Below the pieces are notes generated by a model. It worked only from the letters and a program-made list of their open reading frames with translations, made no database searches and was not told where the DNA came from. The position numbers and the translations under genes were made by a program. A stretch of 64,000 nt of DNA from Eutreptiella sp. 'Long Island Sound 2002' (taxonomy: Eukaryota > Euglenozoa > Euglenophyceae > Eutreptiales > Eutreptiaceae): contig OZ038387.1 in the NCBI GenBank assembly GCA_964036045.1, forward strand, positions 20,165,348 to 20,229,347, written 5' to 3'. Of the stretch, positions 33,286-44,113 are shown piece by piece (position 1 is the stretch's first letter; each line of letters starts with the position of its first letter).

Positions 33286-34902
33286 CTACTTGTGGCGGAA
33301 ATGACACTGTCCTTCTTTGTGACGCCAGCACCGTGTGCCGTACCTGCACCACCGACTTTGAGAGTGAGTGGTGACAGACAGAGAATGAGCTGTCACAGGG
33401 ACTGGTGTTGTAAACGAAAACGCATCAGGGCTCTCTAGAGGTCCTACATCCTGCAAAGGAGAGGACAGTTCAGACCCATAGGACCGATTTTCCTTGCTCT
33501 CTGCAGGGTCGTCAGCTCCTCCAGAAAAAGACTCTTCAGGCTCGTGTTCTGAGCTCTCCTTGTTCTCCGAGTTGTCGTCAATTTCTTCAGAAAAATCTTC
33601 TCCTGCTTCTGCCTCTTCCTCTTCGACGTGGTCTTGATAGTAGTATTCATTGGGTTGTGCCTCATCCTGATCAGCCTCGACGTCTGCTTCTGCCTCTTCC
33701 TCTTCGGCATCGACGTCTGATTCTGCCTCTTCGTCTTCGACTTGGTCTTGGTAGTAGTCCTCATTTGTGTAGTACAGCTGCAACTGAGGGCCACTGTTCT
33801 TTAGGTACCACCACTCTAACTGTTCTTTCTCACCGATAATGAAGGAGTCCCAGTAGTCGTCAGCGTCCAGCTCAATGGGCTCGCTACCGTCAGAGGCCTC
33901 TTCTCCGTCGTCTTCTTCATAGTGGTAGACGGTCTGAAACTCGTTGTCCAAACGACCAAAGACCATAGTGTTTCCTTCACTTTGCATCCACACATTATAC
34001 AGAACAAGATAAACAAAATCGTACAGCACCTGAGAATCATACCACGGCTCGCACTCGCCGCAAAGAACCTTGCAACAAATCCTAGCCCAGCACCTGACTG
34101 GGCTCGGTAGTAGCCTCGCAGCAGACAGTGAGTCGACGTGTCCGAACATATCTTGCAGCTGTTGCGCTGTTACTTCCCAGAGATTCTCCACAACCTCGGA
34201 TCCAGATTTCCAGGCGACATCCAGTAGACTTCCCCAGAAATCCTCCAAAATCACGTGGACGGCGTCTGGCGCTCTCAGCCCTGCAATATGAAACACTTCG
34301 CGCGTCTCTTCTCCATCGTGGTTTGGCTCTTCGTCAGAAGTGTTCCTCTCTTCGTCGATCTCATCCCACACAATACAGAAAGGGCAACCAAAGAAGCAAC
34401 AGTCACATGTGACACTCGTGGCGAGCCCGCGAGCTCGGACTTCGGCTGCCTCCTTTTCAAACTGAGCACGTTCTTTCACAAGACGGGCAACGATGTCATC
34501 CCAGGAACATGATTCTGTTGTGCGCGGGCTGTGTAGCCTTGCATTGACGCACGACCAGCCCATCAAGCAGAGTCTGCATTCGCCGCAGCTCTGCTTCTGC
34601 TCTGTAGCACCATCAACAAGCGCAGCAGACATAGAGCATGTATTGTCTTGTAGGTTCACCCTTTGTGGTGCGCTCGGTTCACATGGCCATTGTCTGGCGG
34701 TAGCTCCGTGTTCTGGACCCTTGGGTAGTCCGAGCGGCAGTGAAGGGGAACCTTGGGGTGCTTCCTGGCCCTGGTGCTTGGGGCCCGGCGACTCTGCGGC
34801 GCTTGCCCATGTAGGTGGCAACAGGCGTGGAGTGGACCTATTTTGAGGTGCTTGCTTCTGCCGTAGTTTGCTGCCCCACTTATTGTTTGAAGACCATATC
34901 AT
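33286..34902 (-). CDS. Element C ORF: acidic CCCH zinc-finger protein of unknown function
   Basis: An intact 538-residue ORF with its ATG 254 nt inside the 5' LTR; residues 1-85 are LTR-encoded and Pro/Gln-rich. Next come cysteine clusters (CGECRLCLMGWSC, 106-118; CDCCFFGCPFC, 166-176; CCKVLCGEC, 276-284) with a helical, hydrophobic central region between and after them. Residues 329-455 are very acidic and contain an imperfect internal repeat (EDYYQDQVEDEEAE and EYYYQDHVEEEEAE). A Ser/Thr-rich stretch leads to a C-terminal CCCH zinc finger with spacing CX5CX7CX3H (C519, C525, C533, H537). CCCH fingers commonly bind RNA, so a gag-like or RNA-packaging role is possible, but there is no CCHC knuckle or recognisable capsid motif. 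It could equally be a captured host gene. No homologue is recognised. Confidence 0.7.
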   Translation of the reverse strand: MIWSSNNKWGSKLRQKQAPQNRSTPRLLPPTWASAAESPGPKHQGQEAPQGSPSLPLGLPKGPEHGATARQWPCEPSAPQRVNLQDNTCSMSAALVDGATEQKQSCGECRLCLMGWSCVNARLHSPRTTESCSWDDIVARLVKERAQFEKEAAEVRARGLATSVTCDCCFFGCPFCIVWDEIDEERNTSDEEPNHDGEETREVFHIAGLRAPDAVHVILEDFWGSLLDVAWKSGSEVVENLWEVTAQQLQDMFGHVDSLSAARLLPSPVRCWARICCKVLCGECEPWYDSQVLYDFVYLVLYNVWMQSEGNTMVFGRLDNEFQTVYHYEEDDGEEASDGSEPIELDADDYWDSFIIGEKEQLEWWYLKNSGPQLQLYYTNEDYYQDQVEDEEAESDVDAEEEEAEADVEADQDEAQPNEYYYQDHVEEEEAEAGEDFSEEIDDNSENKESSEHEPEESFSGGADDPAESKENRSYGSELSSPLQDVGPLESPDAFSFTTPVPVTAHSLSVTTHSQSRWCRYGTRCWRHKEGQCHFRHK

Positions 34903-35395
34903 GATTCTCCTGCTGAGTCTCCGGCTGAGACAAAATCACAGTTTGAGAAAATAGTTGGGAGGAACAAGGGAAGCGACGGCAAAGACCAAAGCTGCAGTAC
35001 TTATACTGATTTGTTATTCCGGTTGTCACGTAGGTCCACAACGCCAGAGACAATACATGGGCTTACAACACCCCTGAGCAACACAAACAGGCAAATATGT
35101 ACATCTCTGTCAGATACAAACTTTGCAATAAAATCCCCACAAGCAGAAACATTGCGTAGCACTCTTGGTGTGCTGTCCTGGCTATCCTGCCGAGCATTCT
35201 CATCATTTCATGATACTGTACATGCGTAGGAATAGCACGTGTGCGCGTCTGTCAAAGGCGTCGCGCTTCAATTAAGTCGTCGTACTGCCTGGAGGTGAAG
35301 GCAAAAAATATGCGTGGTATGAATTGTAGGTGTATATAAGATCAGCACTTGTTGTTGGATCGGGTGTCTGGCTTTGGTGGGCGACCGCAGTTACA
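34649..35395 (-). repeat. Element C 5' LTR
   Basis: 747 bp. A minus-strand TATA-like CTTATATACA lies at 35331-35340. It contains the ORF start at 34900-34902. Confidence 0.95.
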
Positions 35396-35400
35396 CTGGG
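35396..35400. repeat. Target-site duplication of C, right copy (CTGGG)
   Basis: Matches 30357-30361. Confidence 0.95.
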
Positions 35401-37483
35401 CTGGCCCACTCACTGTCGGAGGGTTCGATCCATCCCCGCTCAATGAACTCGGCCAACAGCTTCTTCATGGCCTCGGCCCGGTCGCCCTGAAGTTGGTACT
35501 CCCGATGACGATAGATCTTCGGCTTCGGCTTCAGCTTGATCTTCGCTGTACCAAATCTCCCACGATCTGGAGGGTTCTTGTTGGCGATGCACTGAATAGC
35601 CGCGGATAGGCCTTGATCAGCCTCTCCTTCAGCTCGGCGACCTTCGGGTTCTCCTGGGCCTCTTCAGCCGCTTGCTTCGGTATAGACACAACCGACCGCA
35701 CTGCGGTATAGGCCTCTTCTGGGTCCGATTCCGACTTCTCCTCGTCCGATATGCCGTCTTCATCGTTGTGGGGAGCTCTTCCCACCGATAATCTTCGGAA
35801 ATTTGCGGCCTCGGGCTGGTGACTGTCGCTATTGGCACCCATTCTTGGAAAATCCCATGTTGGTGGGTCCGACCCAACCGGACCATCGTATTGGTCCGCG
35901 ATGTGATCCATGACCCTCGCCACGAACTCGTCCTTCTCGTACTTGCCGGTGACCAACATCTTGTCATCCCACCAATGCGGAGATGTGACCATGGCCCGTC
36001 TCTTCTTGGCTGCCACACGGTCGTGCATCCCCATCCGCATGTAGTTGACGACTTCGTCGATCTCGGCGTGGGACAGGACGTCAACGCCATCAATTGGCTG
36101 ATCCGTCCCCTCCTTGGGCTCAAACATGACCTTCATGGGCACCGCCTCCACCCTACGGATGAATGCTTCATCACCCGTGGGCTGGGCTTGTGCCCCATCC
36201 ACCAGGAAAGCCCTGGTGCCCCACGCTTGACCCGGGGAGGGCATTGATACACCCTTGGCGTCGATGAACAACTCCTCCTCTGGCCCGAATGACATCTCGT
36301 TCAGGGTGATGGAGTCCAGCGTCGACTTGAGATCCTCCAGCGGACATGGGGTGGATCCTATGCCGGTTATGACCAGGATCCCCTTCGCCCTATCCGCGAT
36401 GATCTTCTCCACCGTACGTCTGGTATTGTCCAGGGAGCCATGCCAATACATGGGTCCCCACTCCTTCAAACCCCAATGCCTATGCCAGGCTGAGTCTCCT
36501 CGATGCCAATGCCTCCTACACTTCCGCAGAAGTGGGGCATCCCGGGACGCGAAGATGTCTGTCTCGGGCGCTTCGGCTCCCAGCGTCTGAATCATCCTGG
36601 CGTACACTTGCGGCGCCATTCCATATTCCGTGAGCTGAACTCCACGGTCTCCTCTGGACTTGGCACCCACAGCTTGCACCGCTCGGACGATCCGATCCTC
36701 TTCCTCAGCGCTCCATTGGGATGACCCGCACGCATAATCCGTCGACAGCCATGTGAGGCATTCATCGTCCTCCCGGACCAGCGTTGCGCGATGGGGAAGG
36801 GCCCCAATGGCGTTGGCCACCATGAAGTCGTACCCCATGATCATATCCCAATCAGTAATGTCGGCCACATAGAAGTTCCCGGATAGAGTGCTTCTCTTCG
36901 CCTGATCAGGGCGGTTCAAGCGCTCATGCTCCCAGAATTCCATACTGATAGTGGCCTCATGGGTGCCACCACCCATAATCTCTCCGTTGGCGACCTTCAG
37001 GCGGACCGGTCTCCGGCTGGGCTGCAGGAATTCCTCCTTGAACAACCCTCTCCGGACCAGGCTCACCTGGGCACCCGTATCCACCAACACATCCACCACC
37101 TTTTCCTCTCGTCCGCACCGTACTCGCACTTTCAAGTGCAACTGCCGCTCATCGCCATGAGGTGTATGGACGACTCTCACGGCATGCAACTCTAGCACGT
37201 CCGGGTGCATCAGGACTTCAAGGGTATGTTCGCGGATGGTAGAGATCTTGGGTTGGTCCTGCCCGTCCACGGGGCTCTCCGTGGTCGCTCCTTCCTTCTT
37301 GCCATGTCCCGTACCCACATGTACTTCCCTTGGCAGGGCGCTCCAGGGGTTGGGAGTGGCGAAACTCAGTGGTTTTGGCTCTTCCGGAGCCTTCTCCGGC
37401 ACCCGATGTGCTTTTGCTTTCTCAGGGATTCCACTGATTTTCGGAGGAGAGACCTCCGAGGTCCCACTCCCGTGGGGGCTCCT
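35401..37483 (-). pseudogene. Element B pol, 5' part: protease, Dam-like domain, RT start
   Basis: In the frame of gag after its UAG. Protease at residues 100-120 of the segment from 37402 (VLVDTGAQVSLVRRGL, DTG near 37073-37081). A region collinear with the Dam-like domain lies at about 36194-36610 (ETDIFASRDAPLL, DSAWHRHW, MYWHGS, AKGILVITG, and a C-terminal WGTRAFLVDG); here NPPF is replaced. An acidic linker (SDEEKSESDPEEA) leads to the RT N-terminus. A 1-bp deletion near 35585 (GCACTG where A has GCCACTG) shifts the frame after AYPRLFS. The next 185 bp are RT sequence in another frame up to the element C insertion. Confidence 0.85.
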
Positions 37484-37489
37484 CTAGAC
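37481..37489 (-). promoter_or_regulatory. Gag-pol UAG junction of element B
   Basis: The minus strand reads GTC TAG AGG; pol stays in the same frame. Identical in element A. Confidence 0.6.
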
Positions 37490-40400
37490 TTGGCTTCCCG
37501 CAGCCCCTTCCGGCTGCGATCCGCCAGGACTTTGTCCACCACGTTGCTGGGCTTTGAGTTCCTCCAATGTCCTCAACATGTCCTCAGCAACCTCCTCGAT
37601 CGACCTCACTCGTCGGTCTTGGCCAGGTCCACCACCATAGCCTCTTCCTCCGCCTTTCCCTTGGCCTTTGCCTTGGCCTTTTCCCCCGTCTCCGCCCTTC
37701 GCTTTCCAATCGGAAATCCGCTGCTCCTTGGGCTTCTTCTCGGGGTGGGCGGCGAAGTAGGCCTTCTTGTCCGCCTCATACACCTTGCACTGACGGTGGT
37801 CGTGTGCATGGTTATTTCCCTTGCCATAACAGACCCAGCACCCGTCGTGCTGAGACCTGTACTCTCGGAACGAGAGCGGTGGGTTCCCGATCCTCCTTGG
37901 CTCTTTGCCCTTCTTGGGTCCCACCTGACTCCATCTGGACCGATCCTGCCCATTGTTCCTCACGTTCTGCTCCACAAACGCGAAGAAATGGGCCTCCTCG
38001 TGATCCTCCCGGGACCAGTGGTCTTGGCCACTTCCACTACCATCCTCCGCGGAGTTGGCCGTGTCCTCCTGGATCTCCCGATGATGTCGGTCTTCTCGGT
38101 GGCCTCGTTGTTCGTGACCATGTCGATCCTGCACGTGGGCCTCGTTTTTCGCATTGAGCTTCAACTCCACCGTGATGTACTTCACGATCTCGTCCAGGCT
38201 CATGCGGGCGAAGATGACTTGCATCCTCAGCGGCTCCCCGCGCCTCCACTCCACGTTGTTGAGGCGCAGCAACCTTTGCCCCATGGAGTCCCCAAATACC
38301 TCCACGTACACGGCGTTCTTCAGGCCCAACATCCGGTTGGGTTCGCCCAGGTTCCTCCTGAAGAACTCCATGATACCCGAATGGGTATCCTCCGCCGCCA
38401 TGATCCGCACCGCCACCCGCTTCTTGGCGCGCTTCTTCTCCTCGTCCTCCACTCTCCTCTTCCAGTTGCCCGGGAGGACGTCCTTCAGCAAGTGGCGGAT
38501 CTCGCTGGCCTCGTTCCAGTCTTCCGCCAACTTGAGGCTCCGTCGGTACTTCCGCAGGTACCGGTTCCACTCCCGGACCCGCAACTCACCGCGGTCCAGC
38601 GGCAGTGGAATGGACCACAGGTCCTCCAGCTTCTGGTTTGGAGCGTCCACCCGCTCCTCGTCCTCCAACCACTGGAGGCAGGCCTGCTCCGTGCGGATCA
38701 ATCCTTCCCGGATCTGATCCCGCAGCTCCTCCTTGAGGTCCTGCGCCAGCCGGTGTGGGAATGTCCGGCATACCCACTTGTCCCGCGGCGCTCCCCGCAT
38801 CTCGCCGACGACCTCCTCGGCGAAGTCCTCCCAGTCCAGGATGAAGTCATCCAGGTTGGACGGGTTCCCGTCGTAATAGGGTATTTTGATTCCCCTGAGG
38901 TCGTCAATCCTGATGGCGTCTCCGACGTCTCCAGCCACCACTCCACCGAGACGGATACCACCTGTGGCCGGGGGGTGTGAGTACACTCCCCGTACATCCC
39001 TCTCCTCCATGGAGTGCGGTCCAGTTGGGCCTGAACCCATGGGGTTTGGAATGCGGGAAGGATTTGCCCCATCGGCCGTCCATATCCCCGTATTGGGATC
39101 CTTCGCCCACAGGTTTCCGCCTGGATGACCTCGACCATGTCCGTCGGCGCTTCCCATGGTTCGCCCCTGCATGGTCTGGTTCTGGATCTCGATCTTCTCT
39201 TCCGCATAGACTGCCATATTCGTCGTGAGCGGTACATCCTGGGCGGCATGGGACATCTGTACCGTCAGGCTCCTCGGGTCCGTGGTCACGTGCCCTTCCC
39301 GCATGGACCCAGCCGGTGCCGTGTGTTCCCCGAGCATTGTGGATTCGCTGAACAGGGGAACATACGGCAGCGCACCCGGGTCAACACGCGGAGGCGCGTA
39401 TGGTGCCTCTGCAGGGCCGCCCATGGGTTTCTCCATGGCGCTCCTGAGCGTCTTAACCCGCTCCACCAGCTCTACCGCGGCCGGCTTTGCCGGGAGCTCC
39501 GGACCTGAGGCGAGGGGCTGTCGCTCCTCTAGCCTTCTCAGGCGTCCCGACATGTCCTCCACTAAGTGGAGGAGGCTGTCCACCACTTGCTGCTGCTTCT
39601 GCAGGGACAGCTCCAGATTCTCCCGGTACCGGGCCTGATCCGCTCGCAGCTCCTCCATGTGGTTCTCCGCGGCCGACTGGTCGTCCAGGATCCCCGCGAC
39701 GTCCTCCTCTAGAGCGTCCTTGGCGTTGTCCAGGCGGTCAAGATGACGCACGATGGCGTCCATCCCCATCTTTGGGTACTTGCCGATGAGGAAGGACACG
39801 TGCTCGCAGTGGCACCCCGCGTGCTTTCCGCCGGATTCAGCACATCCCGCGGTTCCCGGCATCTCAGACTCATCGCCCATGGGCGTATCGCCTATGGCGT
39901 CCGTCTCTGGTCCCGTGTGCCGGGGCACAGGTGCCGTCCGGGCCCTGGCTGGCCTCTCCAAGCCCTCGGCGTCGTGCTGCAGGGCGGGCTCGGGGGCCGT
40001 ATGCGCCCTGGCGATCGGTGCGGGCGTCTCCGACTCCGAAGGTGGCTCGTGGGCTGTCCGATAACCCTCGGAGTGCCCCTCGGATTCCCACAGCCTGACC
40101 GGGCTGGGGTCCGTGTCCATAGCCCCGGCGTCCCTTGCCGCGGACTTGGGTGACCCGCGCTTCCGGTAGCGCCGGGCCCGTCCTCCACTGCTGCCTGAAT
40201 GGCAGGCCTCATCCGAGTCCTCCGCGGCGGAGCGGAGGTTGCATGCCTTTCGGCAGAGATGCTCACACATGGAGACCAGGTCCTCCATGTCACGTCCTCC
40301 TCTTCCCGAGTGTCGTTCTTCTCTTCGGGCTTCAACTTCCGGAGTTCGCCATGCTCTTGAACGTCTCGGTCCTTCTATGGCTCCAATCTCCGGCGTGGTC

Positions 40401-40594
40401 TCCATCGAGTCCACAATACGCACCCGGGGCGTACTTGGGCAGGGCTCATAAGGGCCCAAGTCCCCGGGTCGGCGGTTGGTAGGGGCAGCAGGTAAGCCTC
40501 TGCTACCATAAAGAAGGTCCCTACCAGGACCGGCCCCCGCTGTGCCCCTTCCGCCTGTAACCCCTGCTGATTTACTCCGGATCAACGATTGCAT
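37484..40594 (-). CDS. Element B gag polyprotein
   Basis: An intact 1036-residue ORF, ATG at 40592-40594 inside the 5' LTR; the primer site is read as Gly-Ser-Arg-Gly. N-terminal half: Arg/Glu/Pro-rich with low-complexity segments, then a coiled coil around the middle (EDVAGILDDQSAAENHMEEL and following heptads, about 39560-39730). A capsid-like helical region follows (YYDGNPSNLDDFILDWEDFA onward, about 38000-38880). Near the C-terminus is a knuckle with unusual spacing, CWVCYGKGNNHAHDHRQC (CX2CX8HX4C), then a Gly/Lys-rich tail (GKGQGKGQGKGGGRGYGGG) and a helical end. It stops at TAG (37484-37486) with pol in frame downstream. It is 16 residues longer than the A copy. Its integrity next to a ruined pol suggests recent insertion or mobilisation in trans. 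Confidence 0.85.
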   Translation of the reverse strand: MQSLIRSKSAGVTGGRGTAGAGPGRDLLYGSRGLPAAPTNRRPGDLGPYEPCPSTPRVRIVDSMETTPEIGAIEGPRRSRAWRTPEVEARREERHSGRGGRDMEDLVSMCEHLCRKACNLRSAAEDSDEACHSGSSGGRARRYRKRGSPKSAARDAGAMDTDPSPVRLWESEGHSEGYRTAHEPPSESETPAPIARAHTAPEPALQHDAEGLERPARARTAPVPRHTGPETDAIGDTPMGDESEMPGTAGCAESGGKHAGCHCEHVSFLIGKYPKMGMDAIVRHLDRLDNAKDALEEDVAGILDDQSAAENHMEELRADQARYRENLELSLQKQQQVVDSLLHLVEDMSGRLRRLEERQPLASGPELPAKPAAVELVERVKTLRSAMEKPMGGPAEAPYAPPRVDPGALPYVPLFSESTMLGEHTAPAGSMREGHVTTDPRSLTVQMSHAAQDVPLTTNMAVYAEEKIEIQNQTMQGRTMGSADGHGRGHPGGNLWAKDPNTGIWTADGANPSRIPNPMGSGPTGPHSMEERDVRGVYSHPPATGGIRLGGVVAGDVGDAIRIDDLRGIKIPYYDGNPSNLDDFILDWEDFAEEVVGEMRGAPRDKWVCRTFPHRLAQDLKEELRDQIREGLIRTEQACLQWLEDEERVDAPNQKLEDLWSIPLPLDRGELRVREWNRYLRKYRRSLKLAEDWNEASEIRHLLKDVLPGNWKRRVEDEEKKRAKKRVAVRIMAAEDTHSGIMEFFRRNLGEPNRMLGLKNAVYVEVFGDSMGQRLLRLNNVEWRRGEPLRMQVIFARMSLDEIVKYITVELKLNAKNEAHVQDRHGHEQRGHREDRHHREIQEDTANSAEDGSGSGQDHWSREDHEEAHFFAFVEQNVRNNGQDRSRWSQVGPKKGKEPRRIGNPPLSFREYRSQHDGCWVCYGKGNNHAHDHRQCKVYEADKKAYFAAHPEKKPKEQRISDWKAKGGDGGKGQGKGQGKGGGRGYGGGPGQDRRVRSIEEVAEDMLRTLEELKAQQRGGQSPGGSQPEGAAGSQV
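40497..40508 (-). promoter_or_regulatory. Element B primer-binding site (initiator tRNA-Met)
   Basis: TGGTAGCAGAGG on the minus strand directly after the 5' LTR. Confidence 0.9.
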
Positions 40595-42864
40595 TCCTCA
40601 ATTTCCAGGGTCCAGATCCAAAAATATAGAAATAAAATCCTCCTTCAACCCTGAAACAGCAACCAGATCCCACAAGTACAGCAATAACCCAATTCACAAT
40701 CCAAATCAGGCTGCGGGCTTTCGTTCAGCACATCGATGGTCTCACGATGGCGGGCATGTACAAGAATTGCACCAAGGAAGAAAGCCCTGAAATTGGCATA
40801 TGAACACAAATAAAGCAAAGTTGGGGAAAGAGGCAAACATACACATTCACAGCCATAAACCCATCATTGCCTGGACTCAAGACCTTCCCTTGACTCACCA
40901 ACATATTACCCTGAACCAGGTCAAATGATATGGCTGAATGCCATGTGTCACAAGTAAATACACAAACCCCAAAAATGTGTTCACTCCCAAGCCTCTAAAT
41001 CCTAGCCCAATAAGGGAGGTGGCGTGTCATGGCCTAGAGTAATACTCAAGACCATGCCCTACCCTGACATAACCTTGGTTGGACTTGGAGTCGATTGGGC
41101 TTGGAGAAATGACCTATGAGTTTGAACTCATAACATGCCAAAAAACTGCCAATTCACACCATATTGGCCATATATCACATATATGCTCAAAATTGAAGTT
41201 ACCCCTTATCCGAAGGCTCAAAGTATGCATGGAATCGAAGTCTACTATTCATGGAGGATGGAGACCAAAGGCCAATGCCCATGTACATCCCCACTTTACC
41301 CTCGAAACCCCTTCGGATATGGGCGCCACGCACTGCCCAAGTCAGCCCATGATTTTGAGACCAATTCTTGTAATCTCTCGTGCGCCAAGCCAAATGGAGA
41401 ACGCGATCCGGCATATGGTGGTGTTCAACTCCAAAGCATATGCCAACATATGAACAACATACCATGGTCCGACTCTCCATAGGCTTCTTGCTGTTTGCTG
41501 ACCAGGTAAGTACACAAAACGCACAAATGAGCAAAAATTGAGGTCAAAAACATGAAAATATGACCAAATACAAAGGTGTCATGATAGTATATCTCTATAC
41601 TCACCCATGATATCCGCTCATGATTCAATACACAAATGATTTGTACCATTTGCGAACAATTCCCCCACTTGGATCCCCAATCGGGCGCATGGAGATACCT
41701 TCGCCACTAATATCTACATGCCCCATGAAAATGGGAGTGCACCCATGGATCTCTTTGTCAAACATACCATGAGCAATACATACGCGGTAGACTTGGTCTA
41801 GCGCTTTGAATTCCACAATTGAGACATGGGCAAGACCCTTGTCACGTATGGCTCCCTATCTCTTCGGCCACACGAAGATATATAACATGGGCGTGAGCAT
41901 ATCAAGACATATACCATGCATATAAAATATACCCTCAAAAGTGGCTCCCACCATGATATGCCATGTCCCTCCATTGGCATAACTTCACGTTAAAAATACG
42001 TAGGAACCCAAGAAAAGTTGCTATGCAACCCCAACACTCATGCGGCACACTCGAAAGTCCCATGAAAATATTCGGTTGCACGGTCCAAGAGATATATATC
42101 ACTTTATACCCTCTTGACCCCTTTCCCTTGCTACACCGGGCATGTGTGCGCACCAAAGGCGTTTGATGCTTCCTAAATTAAGTTGAGACTAAGGCGCTTG
42201 CAACCCAACCTTCCTTATTCTAATTCCTCACACTCGCGCGTAGATATGATCCTTCAAGGTGGTCCCACGATTCGCTTTTGTTTCCCTTATATCTCCAAGT
42301 CAAATGGGTGGCAAGTATAAGGGAAACCTGATTCGGACATAGGGAAAGGAGTACGACCAATCGAAGAAGTCCAAATCAAGTGCGGCGATGTCGAAGTCGA
42401 AAATCCGATTTCGACATCGCGAAAAATTCAGATTAAAATTTCGAGTGCTTATTTAGAAAATTGCGGAAGCAACGAACCCTTTGCTGATGGAATCTGACCC
42501 TTCAACGGAGTATCCGCCAAAATATCTGGAAATAATAGTTAACCAATCGGTTAACGCAAAATCGCGAGCCAACTGACAGTCGCCGATACATTGAGCATCA
42601 GAACGAAAGGCTGAAAAATTACGGAAACATTGTGATAATAAAACCCTGTTGATTCCTGATATTCCGATATATAAATCTCCGCTGGCGGTGCCCCGGTACT
42701 GAATATTGCCGCTCATAGCCGCAATGACCAAACCTATCACACTATCACATCGGTTTAGGTCAGGTGGATGGGACAGTATGATATCAGCCAATGGCGGCTT
42801 GCCGGCACATAGATACACACCCCAAGTGACCCCAAGATGGCCACGGGGGTCCGAACCGGCTTCA
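40509..42864 (-). repeat. Element B 5' LTR
   Basis: 2356 bp, partner of 25737-28093. The minus strand has a TTTATATATC TATA-like box about 190 nt from the LTR start, which would leave a long leader before the gag ATG at 40594. Confidence 0.95.
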
Positions 42865-42868
42865 TTGG
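42865..42868. repeat. Target-site duplication of B, right copy (TTGG)
   Basis: Matches 25733-25736; the LTR of A resumes at 42869. Confidence 0.9.
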
Positions 42869-44039
42869 ATCCCCAATCGAGCGCATGGAGATACCTTCGC
42901 CACTCATATCTACATGCCCCATGAAAATGGGAGTGCACTCATAGATCTCTTTGCCAAACATACCATGAGCAATACATACGCGGTAGACTTAGTCTAGCGC
43001 TTTGAATCCCACAATTGGGACATGGGCAAAGCCCTTGTCACGTGTGGTTCCCATTCTCTTCGGCCACACGAAGATATGTAACATGGGCGTGAGCATATCA
43101 AGACATAAACCATGCATATAACACATACGCTCAAAAGTGGCTCCCACCATGATATGCCATGCCCCTCCATGGACATAACTTCACATTAAATATACGTAGG
43201 AACCCAAAGAAAGTTTCTATGCAACCCCAACACTCATGCGGTACACTCGAAAGTCGCAATAAAATATTCGGTTGCACGGTCCAAGAGTTATATATCACTT
43301 TCTACCCTCTTGACCCTTATCCCTTGCTATACCGGGCATGTGTACACACCAAAGGCGTTTGATGCTTCCTGAATTAAGTTGAGACCAAGGCGGTTCCAAC
43401 CCAATTCTTGAAATTGTTATACCTCGCCGTGAGCCGGAGATTCGACCTTTCAAAGTGGTCTCACGAATCACTTTTGTTTCGACTATATCTCCAAGACAAA
43501 TGAAGGGCATAACAAAAGGACGGCTGATTCATGATCAGGGAAAAATGTCGGACCACTCGAGATTCGTCATATCAAGTGCGGCGATGTCGAAGTTGAAAAT
43601 CCGATTCTGAAAGTCTGAAAAAATCGGATTAATTTTGCGATTGTAAAATATGAAAATTGCGGAAGCAACGAACCCTTCATCGGGGTTTCCGCCAAAATAT
43701 CTGTAAATAACAGTTAACCATTCGGTTACCGCAAAATCGCGAGCCAACTGACAGTCGCCGATACATTGACCATCAGAACAGAAGGCTGAAAAATTACGGA
43801 AACATTATGATAAAAAAACCCTGTTGATTCCTGATATTCCGATATATAAATCTCCGCTGGCGGTGCCTCGGTACTGAATATGGCCGCTCATGGCCGGAAT
43901 GGCCAAACCTATCACACTATCACATCGGGTTAGGTCAGGTGGATGGGAGAGTATGATATCGGCCAATGGCGGCTTGCCGGCAAATAGATACACACCCCAA
44001 GTGACCCAAAGATGGCCACGGGGGTCCGAACCGGCTTCA
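42869..44039 (-). repeat. Element A 3' LTR, second half
   Basis: With 24572-25736 it makes a 2336-bp LTR. It is about 22 bp shorter than the 5' copy, mostly one deletion near 43676. Confidence 0.95.
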
Positions 44040-44050
44040 CCCCCCTTCTC
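44040..44050 (-). promoter_or_regulatory. Element A polypurine tract
   Basis: GAGAAGGGGGG on the minus strand, abutting the LTR. Confidence 0.85.
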
Positions 44051-44113
44051 AGAGCGTTGTTACCGCTCAGAAGTCATTGAAGAGAGGACGGGAGGACCCC
44101 AATGGGCTCCAAA

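Larger units (their letters stand above)
30362..35395 (-). mobile_element. Element C: pol-less LTR retrotransposon with one large ORF
   Basis: 5034 bp with two 747-bp LTRs (30362-31108 and 34649-35395; termini TGTAA/TTACA) in which I see only one difference, so it is probably the youngest insertion here. The 5-bp TSD is CTGGG. A G6 polypurine tract on the minus strand (31109-31118) sets the orientation. It encodes a single 538-residue protein starting in the 5' LTR, and no protease, RT, RNase H or integrase is present. It must use enzymes from elsewhere. No obvious tRNA primer site follows the 5' LTR. Confidence 0.9.
25737..42864 (-). mobile_element. Element B: sister copy of A inserted in A's LTR
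   Basis: Same family and orientation as A, with LTRs of 2357 and 2356 bp (28093 to 25737 and 42864 to 40509) that differ at a few dozen positions by eye. gag (40594-37484) is intact. Pol is broken by a 1-bp deletion near 35585, by element C, by a deletion of about 0.99 kb that removes the RT catalytic core and most of RNase H, by TAG at 29162 in the integrase, and by a 121-bp deletion between integrase and chromodomain. B could only move with proteins from another copy. Confidence 0.95.

Noticed and set aside
37205-38980. 591-codon plus-strand ORF, with the counterpart at 51035-52816
   Set aside because: Antisense shadow of the well-supported gag of B (and A); Leu/Val/Pro-rich reverse-frame composition.
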